Below are positions 58,605 to 64,000 of a stretch of 64,000 bases of DNA, one piece after another. The notes under the pieces are model-generated. The model did not search any database. It was not told where the DNA came from and was given only the letters and a program-made list of their open reading frames with translations. How positions within the stretch are numbered: the stretch's first letter is position 1; each line of letters begins with the position of its first letter. Source of the DNA: UBA9676 sp963730065 (GTDB taxonomy: Bacteria; Actinomycetota; Actinomycetes; Streptosporangiales; Streptosporangiaceae); assembly GCA_963730065.1 (NCBI GenBank), contig CAVSQL010000006.1:62001-126000 (forward strand), given 5' to 3'. The position numbers were made by a program, and so were the translations under genes.

Positions 58605-58872
58605 GGTACTCGTCGACTAACGGCGCTGAGTACGAGATCGATCTGAGCGCAAGAACGCCACCGCGTTCCGGCACAAGCTCGCACCCTTCATCGAGCACGC
58701 TCGCAAGGCCAGTCGGGGACCACGCCGACGGTCCGGGCGTACCGCATCAAGCTGGGAGTGCAGCGGTATCCGGGCGCATGGGCGAAAGAGGTGGGCACCG
58801 CGGTCAGCGACCGCGGGCGCATCCCCGTCAGTGTCATTGAGCAATACGAAGCGGCCACAGAAGGACTCTGAC
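58605..58872 (+). pseudogene. lsr2: Decayed lsr2 gene (H-NS-like nucleoid protein)
   Basis: Pieces of Lsr2 are readable in order but in different frames: GAEYEIDLSA, then KNATAFRHKLAPFIEHARKA (dimerisation-domain end), then YPGAWAKEVGTAVSDRGRIP and VSVIEQYEAATEGL plus a stop (the C-terminal DNA-binding domain with the RGR minor-groove hook). At least two single-base shifts break it and the first 30 or so residues are missing or unrecognisable. Intact Lsr2 silences AT-rich foreign DNA. A mobile element begins about 115 bp downstream. Confidence 0.75.
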
Positions 58873-58987
58873 GCAGGTGTCGCTTGCCAGCGTGGCAGAA
58901 ACACCGCAGAGTGGTCCCATGCTCCTGGCAGGCGACACGCAGGCCCGGATCGCGGGAGTTTCCCCGCCGCCCGCACATGGCTCCCCT

Positions 58988-60199
58988 CTATGTCAATGAG
59001 GGAGTTCTGGAGATCTGCCGGCTGGGCGTAGCGTTGCTGCTGGCGGGTCCGGGAAGTGACTTATCCGAAGAGCCGGCCATGGGGTTGAGGCCGGCCGCGC
59101 TGGATTTCGTAGCCGCCCCCACGTGTCCTCCCGGGCCCGTTTCCATTGGGCCGGCGGGTGCCTGCTGGGCTGGGGCGGCTGTCTTGGCCTCGGCGGCGAG
59201 CTGGCGGTAGACCACGCCGGGTAGCCGCCGCTTGAGGCACCGCAGGGCTTCCATCTTCGTCTTTCCGGCGGCGACCTTGCGCCGGAAGTAGGCCCGGCCT
59301 TCTGTGTCGTTGCGCAGCTGGACGATGGCCATGATGTGCAGCACGCGGTTGATCCGCCGGTTCCCTGCCCGCGACAGGCGGTGGCGGATCTGTTCGCCGC
59401 TGGAGGCATCGATCGGGGCGGTGCCGTTCCAGGACGCGAAGTGCGCCCTGGTGGGGAACCGCGCTACACCGGCGACGTCGCTAAGCACCCGGGCCGCGCC
59501 GACCGGGCCCAGGCCATGCAGGTTCATCAGGGCGGTGCCGGTGGCGGCGACTGCCTGCCGCAGCGCCTTGTCGCTGTCTTTGAGCTTGCGGTCCAAGACC
59601 ACGATCTCGGCCAGCAGCTCGGCTGCGATCTGCCGGCGGGTCCGGCCCGCGATCTCACGCGGCCGCACGGTGGCCAGCAGCGCCCTGGCCTGGGCTGCGG
59701 ACAAGAACCGCGGTGCTCCGCCCGGGATGAGGCCGGGCAGCAGCCGATGCAGCCGCGATACCGCCTGGGTGCGGGCGTTCGCCAATTCTTCGCGGCGATC
59801 GGCGAGCAGCCGCAGCGCCATCAGCTCATCCTCACGCGCGACTGGCCGCAGGGCCGTAGTGCGGGCCGCGACCACCGCGATGGAGTGCGCGTCAGTGGCG
59901 TCCGTCTTGCGACCCTGCCCGGTGGAGAACACCCGGGCTCGCGCCGACAGCTTCGCTGGCACATCCACCACGGTCTCGCCGTCGGCGACCAGCCGCTGCG
60001 CGACATGCCGCCCTATCCCCTGGCAGCCTTCGACTGCCCAGATCCGCTCAGGCCAGACCCGCCCCGCCGCGAGCATCGCCCGCAAGCCGGCGCGGTCAGT
60101 CCCGAACCGGCCCGTCTTCAGGACCTGCTCCCCATCGCCAAGAACCTCGATCGTCGCCGACACCTTGTGCGAATCCACACCGATGATGATCCCGCTCAC
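58988..60199 (-). CDS. IS110-family transposase (DEDD type)
   Basis: This 403-residue transposase has the RuvC-like DEDD domain with Asp in GIIIGVDSHKVSA, Glu in WAVEGCQGIGRHV and two Asp in GRKTDATDAHSIAV. The C-terminal IS110/IS116 domain follows (LHGLGPVGAARVLSDVAGV, HRLSRAGNRRINRVLHIMAI). GTG 60199, with GAGGAGGG upstream, is preferred over an ATG at 60319. All acidic residues are kept, so it may be active. IS110 elements lack the usual terminal repeats, so I cannot set the element ends by eye. Confidence 0.92.
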   Translation of the reverse strand: MSGIIIGVDSHKVSATIEVLGDGEQVLKTGRFGTDRAGLRAMLAAGRVWPERIWAVEGCQGIGRHVAQRLVADGETVVDVPAKLSARARVFSTGQGRKTDATDAHSIAVVAARTTALRPVAREDELMALRLLADRREELANARTQAVSRLHRLLPGLIPGGAPRFLSAAQARALLATVRPREIAGRTRRQIAAELLAEIVVLDRKLKDSDKALRQAVAATGTALMNLHGLGPVGAARVLSDVAGVARFPTRAHFASWNGTAPIDASSGEQIRHRLSRAGNRRINRVLHIMAIVQLRNDTEGRAYFRRKVAAGKTKMEALRCLKRRLPGVVYRQLAAEAKTAAPAQQAPAGPMETGPGGHVGAATKSSAAGLNPMAGSSDKSLPGPASSNATPSRQISRTPSLT

Positions 60200-60731
60200 G
60201 CCACCCTCCTCGCTCCAGGCAACCCCAGCCAGAAGGCGAGGAGGGCAACGCTTCTTCGAGCAGAACAGGCCCCTCTTGAGCCACTCCCCGCCACGGCGCC
60301 CGGCGAGGACGCATGCCATGTGAGAGCCACACCAAGATCAGTGGGCAGCCGAAAAGAGAGCGTCCCGCCGGGCACCTCAGCCAACCCTGCCAGGCCAGCT
60401 GTGAGTCCTAGTGAACAAGAAGCCGATGTGAGCGAGTTCCGTCTGCGCATTCTTATGCAGAGATCAGTATCTCCATTCGCGATCAGCAATGCTGTGAGAG
60501 GTCCATGGCTGAGCACTGGTACCCACCTCTGGGTGGGCCAGATCGCCGAATACTTGTGCCTCTTCGTGCCCGGCGGTCAGCGCCTTGCAGGCACCGAACG
60601 GCCTGTTCTGCTCTGTTGGTTGACCCCAACGCGTCCTGGGCCAGCGCTGTCACGTCCGAGTTGCGTCCATCAGAGTGGTGTACCGACCGGGCCTGCAGGT
60701 GGGCGTGGCGTAGGGACGTGAAGGCGGCCAC
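60200..60731. other. Gap between the two insertion sequences
   Basis: No gene is supported. It contains repeat copy B (60421-60490) and CTGTGAGAGGTC at 60492-60503, whose inverted copy GACCTCTCACAG lies at 60749-60760, just inside the following IS. A 77-codon ORF from 60505 has no recognisable product. Confidence 0.4.
60421..60490 (+). repeat. Dispersed 60-70 bp repeat, copy B
   Basis: This is related to 52573-52640 as described for copy A. It sits in the spacer between the IS110-type and IS256-type elements. Confidence 0.5.
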
Positions 60732-62069
60732 CGCGTGATTCTTTGGAAGACCTCTCACAGTGCTTCCGAAGGAGACACGACGATGACCGCTCCCAGCAGT
60801 ATCGACCCTGCCCGCTTTCTGCACGACCAGCTGGCGTCCGCGTCGCCGGACCTGCTGCGCTCGATGGTGACCACGTTCATCAACGCGCTCATGTCCGCCG
60901 AAGCCGACGCAGTTTGCGGTGCCCCGTACGGGATGCCGGGCCCGGACCGGGTTAACGTCCGCAACGGCTACCGCCACCGTGACTTCGACACCCGGGCCGG
61001 CACTTTGGAGGTGGCGATCCCGAAGCTCCGCTCGGGCAGCTATTTCCCGGACTGGCTGCTGGAACGCCGGCGGCGGGCGGAGGCAGCCCTGACGTCGGTG
61101 GTGGCGACCTGCTACCTGCTCGGCGTCTCCACCCGGCGGATGGAAAAGCTGGTCGAGTCGCTGGGCATTACGAGGCTGAGCAAGTCTCAGGTGTCGGTGA
61201 TGGCCGCCGAGCTGGACGCGGTCGTGGAGGACTTCCGGACCCGTCCGCTGGACGCCGGGCCCTATACGTTCGTGGCCGCGGATGCCCTGGTGCTGAAGGT
61301 CCGCGAAGGCGGCCGGGTCGTCAACGTCCACGCCCTGCTCGCGGCCGGGGTGAACGCCGACGGCCACCGGGAAATCCTGGGCCTGCAGGTCACCTCCGCT
61401 GAGGACGGCGCCGGGTGGCTGGCGTTCTTCCGGGACCTCACCGCCCGCGGCCTGGCTGGCGTCGCGCTGGTCACCTCCGACGCCCACCGCGGCCTGGTCG
61501 AGGCCATCGGTGCGACGCTGCCCGGCGCGTCCTGGCAGCGGTGCCGGACTCACTATGCGGCGAATTTGATGTCGGTGACGCCGAAGGCGTCCTGGCCGTG
61601 GGTCAAGACGATGCTGCACTCGGTCTATGACCAGCCCGACGCCGCCTCCGTGCACGCCCAGTACGACCGGCTCGTCGAAACAGTCGCCGGCAAGCTCCCC
61701 AAAGTAGCCGCCCACCTGGATGCAGCCCGTGCCGATGTGCTCGCGTTCACAAGCTTCCCAAAAGAAATCTGGCGCCAGATCTGGTCCAACAATCCGCAGG
61801 AACGGCTGAACCGTGAAATCCGCAGGCGAACCGACGTCGTGGGGATCTTCCCCGCCCGTGACGCCCTGATCCGTCTCGTCGGCGCGGTTCTGGCCGAGCA
61901 GCACGACGAATGGACCGAAGGCCGCCGTTACCTCGGCCTCGACGTCCTGGCCCGTTCCCGCGTCACCCTCGCCCCGGGCCCCGGCAGCGACACTGCCACC
62001 AGAATCGAGGTGAACCAGGCCGACGACCTCCAGGCGCTCAGCGCCTGATCCCAGCCAAAGAATCACGCG
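60732..62069 (+). mobile_element. IS256-family insertion sequence
   Basis: CGCGTGATTCTTTGG at 60732-60746 and its exact inverse CCAAAGAATCACGCG at 62055-62069 bracket a single Mutator-type transposase gene, giving an element of 1338 bp. I could not see a target-site duplication outside these ends, so either the true ends extend further or the copy has been rearranged. Confidence 0.75.
60783..62048 (+). CDS. IS256-family (Mutator-type) transposase
   Basis: This 421-residue transposase starts at ATG 60783, with GAAGGAGA upstream. It shows RNGYRHRDFDTRAGTLEVAI, PKLRSGSYFPDWLLERRRRAE, the DDE residues in FVAADALVLKVREGG, LVTSDAHRGLVEAI and SNNPQERLNREIRRRTDVVG, and the C-terminal WTEGRRYLGLDVLAR. 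This is complete Mutator/IS256 family content and length. It is flanked by 15-bp inverted repeats and is likely functional. Confidence 0.94.
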   Translation: MTAPSSIDPARFLHDQLASASPDLLRSMVTTFINALMSAEADAVCGAPYGMPGPDRVNVRNGYRHRDFDTRAGTLEVAIPKLRSGSYFPDWLLERRRRAEAALTSVVATCYLLGVSTRRMEKLVESLGITRLSKSQVSVMAAELDAVVEDFRTRPLDAGPYTFVAADALVLKVREGGRVVNVHALLAAGVNADGHREILGLQVTSAEDGAGWLAFFRDLTARGLAGVALVTSDAHRGLVEAIGATLPGASWQRCRTHYAANLMSVTPKASWPWVKTMLHSVYDQPDAASVHAQYDRLVETVAGKLPKVAAHLDAARADVLAFTSFPKEIWRQIWSNNPQERLNREIRRRTDVVGIFPARDALIRLVGAVLAEQHDEWTEGRRYLGLDVLARSRVTLAPGPGSDTATRIEVNQADDLQALSA

Positions 62070-62147
62070 CTAACCGCGAAACACCACGCCCGGGGACTTG
62101 ACCCACGTCCGGGTGCTCTGACATGCCAGTCGTGGATGACCGGCAGA

Positions 62148-62579
62148 TCATCCCCCAGGTGCGTCAAGCAACGCGCGGCAAACATCTGTGATGTCGATCA
62201 TCCCGATGAGACCGGCCTCTTCGACCACCGGCAGATGCCGGAAACGGCTGGTTATCATGGTGTTAGCCGCGTCACGGATGCTCGCCGTCGCATTGATGAC
62301 GCTCAGGCGAGTGGTCATCAGGTCATAGATCCGGACAGCATCCGCGTCCCTTCCATCCGCCACCAGCTGGACAATGTCAGCTTCCGTGATGAGACCCATC
62401 GGCCGGTTGGTCTGCGGGTCCAGGACCACGAGCGCGGTCGCAGCCTCGTGTCTCATCAGGTATGCGGCCCCGGCCACGTGATCATTCGGCTGGACTGTCG
62501 TCAGCGGTGGCCGCATAATGTCTGCGACGGTGGCCGGGACAGGTGGCAGGGACGGCTCCTGCGCAGAGGTTTCTGGCAT
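62148..62579 (-). CDS. CBS-domain pair protein
   Basis: This 143-residue protein is made only of two CBS motifs: DIMRPPLTTVQPNDHVAGAA ... LVVLDPQTNRPMGLITEAD and YDLMTTRLSVINATASIRDA ... HLPVVEEAGLIGMIDITDV. CBS pairs bind adenosine nucleotides and act as energy sensors. In actinomycetes, stand-alone CBS proteins often belong to dormancy or hypoxia regulons. It is intact between two IS-derived segments. Confidence 0.9.
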   Translation of the reverse strand: MPETSAQEPSLPPVPATVADIMRPPLTTVQPNDHVAGAAYLMRHEAATALVVLDPQTNRPMGLITEADIVQLVADGRDADAVRIYDLMTTRLSVINATASIRDAANTMITSRFRHLPVVEEAGLIGMIDITDVCRALLDAPGG

Positions 62580-62724
62580 GATCTTCTCCGTTTCCGGGAT
62601 CTCGGCGATCCCCAGGGATTCCGGCCATCGATCTCGGCCTGTACCGCATCCGAAGACAAGCTCGGGTCGGTGGCCTGATCAACGAATACCGCCTGGTGGA
62701 ATGACGTGGACGAGGTTATCGGCA

Positions 62725-63080
62725 CGCGCAGGTGCCAGACGCGGGTGGCCAGCTTGCGGGCGGCCGCCGTGGTAGCGATCTTCTTCCCGCGGCGTTTCGC
62801 GATGGCCTGGAAGGTGGCGGCGAACTGGGGGGAGCGCTTGGCGGTCTGCGCCGCCTCGCACAGCACCCACCGCAGCCATACCGGGCCCTGCTTTCCAGAT
62901 GTGCCCGTAGTGAGCGGCGTGGTCGCTGCCGCGGACAGCCGGTGGTGGGCCCGGCCCAGAACGCCAGCTTGCGCGCCGAGCCGCCGAACCGGCTCACGTC
63001 ACCGATCTCGGCGAGAATGACCAGCGCGGTGAACGGGCCCACCCCGGCAGCTGGGTGAGGACCCTTGACCCGCGGGCCGG
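62725..63080 (-). pseudogene. Fragment of an IS110-family transposase
   Basis: Reading leftward, LPGVGPFTALVILAEIGDV and SRFGGSARKLAFWAG, then in another frame LCEAAQTAKRSPQFAATFQA and IAKRRGKKIATTAAARKLATRVWHL are the C-terminal part of an IS110-type transposase of a different branch from the 58988-60199 copy. Several frameshifts break it and the RuvC-like half is absent. It is a dead remnant marking a past insertion. Confidence 0.8.
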
Positions 63081-63110
63081 AGCCAGCTCAGGACCACCTT
63101 ATGTTACCAA

Positions 63111-63167
63111 TGTAGGTCAACAGTGTAGGTCAACAGTGTTGACAGTGATCGCTTCGTAGCGTTTACT
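63111..63167 (+). promoter_or_regulatory. Tandem 13-bp repeat and candidate promoter for the 63.2 kb operon
   Basis: TGTAGGTCAACAG occurs twice in succession (63111-63136). Immediately after, TTGACA at 63139-63144 and TTTACT at 63162-63167 with 17-nt spacing form a plausible housekeeping-type promoter 33 nt upstream of the ATG at 63200. The repeats could bind a regulator just upstream of the -35. Confidence 0.45.
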
Positions 63168-63199
63168 GTGGGTAACAGCGTAAATCCCCGGAGTCAACC

Positions 63200-63751
63200 A
63201 TGATCATTATTCTCGGTCTCGTCATCCTGGTCGCTGCCGTGATCGCCGGCGTGGCCGGCGTTCTCAGCAACAGCGGAAGTGGCCACGCCCTCACCCACGG
63301 GTTCGCGGTGTTCGGCTACCACGTGACTGGCTCCACCGGGACGCTGTTCCTCTACGGCATCGTGGTCGGGGTGGCCGGCTTGCTCGGCCTGAGCCTGCTG
63401 CTGGCCGGTGCGCGGCGCACCGCCCGCCGCGGCCGCCAAGCACGTCCCGGGCTCAAGCAGTCCCGCCGCGAGACTGCCGCCGCCAGCCAGGCCCGCGACG
63501 ACCTGATCGACCAGCGCGACACCGCCCGCGCATACACCGCGAGCAGTCTGGGAAACGGCACGCCGGGCGGCGGCCACCAACCGGACACGAGTGGCAGCCG
63601 CGGGAACCGGCTGCACCTGTTCGGACGCCGCCCCGCACCCCAGCGGGCCGCAGGCAGGCACCCAGAGTCACGGGACGGCCAGTCCGCCTCCGACCTTCCC
63701 GCCGATCCGCCCGTATCAGCGAACTCAGCTGCGGCCGGCAGCCGACCATGA
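63200..63751 (+). CDS. Two-helix membrane protein with cytoplasmic tail
   Basis: This 183-residue protein has two membrane helices (IIILGLVILVAAVIAGVAGVL and GTLFLYGIVVGVAGLLGLSLLLA) in a LapA-like hairpin, then a basic, probably helical stretch (RRTARRGRQARPGLKQSRRE) and a disordered polar tail. The start at ATG 63200 has GGAG 6 nt upstream. The stop overlaps the next start (ATGA). I associate this type with uncharacterised actinobacterial membrane proteins of stress clusters, but I know no function. Confidence 0.72.
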   Translation: MIIILGLVILVAAVIAGVAGVLSNSGSGHALTHGFAVFGYHVTGSTGTLFLYGIVVGVAGLLGLSLLLAGARRTARRGRQARPGLKQSRRETAAASQARDDLIDQRDTARAYTASSLGNGTPGGGHQPDTSGSRGNRLHLFGRRPAPQRAAGRHPESRDGQSASDLPADPPVSANSAAAGSRP

Positions 63752-64000
63752 ATACCACCAAGAAGATCGCGCCCGAGTCCGTACCAGGAATCCGCAGCTG
63801 GAGGTACCACGGGGCTGAGCCTGATCTGCGTCAGCGCGTCGAGGTCAGCGATGATGACCGCACCGTCGCCACGGCCGAGGTGACCACCTCCGAAGGATCT
63901 GGAGGCACCGCCCGGGTGTCTTTGCACGCCGACCCGGGGCACATCACCCCGGGCCGCCGGTCGAGCCTGGTCGATGCTGTGCTGGACCTTCCCGAGGTGA
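63748..64000 (+). CDS. Hypothetical protein, 3' end outside the window
   Basis: ATG 63748 overlaps the previous stop and the frame is open to the window edge (84 codons). It reads MNTTKKIAPESVPGIRSWRY, RVEVSDDDRTVATAEVTTSE and RVSLHADPGHITPGRRSSLV. Third positions are GC-rich and the coupling supports a real gene. I do not recognise the family. It is likely co-expressed with the two-helix membrane protein. Confidence 0.6.
   Translation, partial: MNTTKKIAPESVPGIRSWRYHGAEPDLRQRVEVSDDDRTVATAEVTTSEGSGGTARVSLHADPGHITPGRRSSLVDAVLDLPEV

Noticed and set aside
60505..60738. 77-codon ORF just left of the IS256-type element
   Set aside because: It has no family resemblance or ribosome-binding site, and it overlaps the terminal repeat of the IS.
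60483..62066. 527-codon leftward ORF across the IS256-type transposase
   Set aside because: It is antisense to a complete DDE transposase with a ribosome-binding site.
51084..64000. Distal copy of the tRNA-Pro 3' end closing the integrated element
   Set aside because: I looked for the T-arm and acceptor sequence by eye and did not find it. It may lie beyond the window or be too diverged.

Overview
The window is high-GC actinomycete chromosome, most likely a Streptosporangiales-type or related soil filamentous lineage. This rests on the very GC-rich third codon positions, many GTG starts and 4-nt stop/start overlaps, a GlnR-type box in front of an ammonium transporter, a SARP/AfsR-type regulator, an F420-type luciferase-fold oxidoreductase and an Lsr2 remnant. 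The lineage is inference; the gene families are read from the sequence.

Layout. 0-1.5 kb: the 3'-truncated end of a SigE-type ECF sigma factor gene (it runs off the window), a broken Clp_N/ClpX-zinc-finger gene, a HEAT-like repeat fragment and a 46-nt 3' tRNA-Gly piece that looks like an old attachment site. 1.7-3.6 kb: a lipoprotein hydrolase and a GNAT acetyltransferase. 3.9-16.4 kb: a divergent sugar-acid locus. Leftward lie an IclR regulator, a zinc dehydrogenase and a small membrane protein. Rightward lie an M24-fold protein without metal ligands, a U32-like protein, an IlvD/Edd-family dehydratase, a CUT1 sugar ABC transporter and an SMP-30 lactonase. 16.5-21 kb: a hydrolase, an LLM oxidoreductase, a cyclase-family hydrolase and a ThDP enzyme. 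21.2-24.6 kb: a two-domain cupredoxin lipoprotein, a deletion scar joining a TetR tail to an ABC-2 permease tail, and amt with its GlnR box. 25.1-35.4 kb: a LacI-controlled oligosaccharide operon with two operators, an Opp/Dpp-type ABC transporter and a GH3 beta-glucosidase.

35.5-48 kb: a VOC protein, an SDR, a galactose-oxidase remnant, a large secreted protein, an acyl-CoA dehydrogenase/SDR cluster, a deleted PNPOx-like gene and a three-gene NodIJ-type ABC exporter. 48.1-49.7 kb: GtrA and a GT51 transglycosylase. 49.8 kb: tRNA-Pro(GGG) followed directly by a tyrosine integrase, the start of an integrated element or island. 51-64 kb is island-like: small hypotheticals, a 1052-residue SARP regulator, a partly duplicated gene, an lsr2 pseudogene, an IS110-family and an IS256-family element, a CBS-domain protein, an IS110 remnant and, at the right edge, a two-gene membrane-protein operon.

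How the parts work together. Both sugar operons have the same logic: a local repressor, an ABC importer whose binding-protein gene is followed by a strong hairpin, and intracellular enzymes for the imported substrate. The most distinctive unit is the 3.9-16.4 kb locus, which pairs a pentonate-type dehydratase and a lactonase with two proteins of unknown role (M24-like and U32-like). Frameshifts, internal deletions and truncated genes are unusually frequent. Some could be assembly errors, but the ones that mix deletion and frameshift (Clp, TetR/ABC-2, PNPOx, lsr2) look like real decay.
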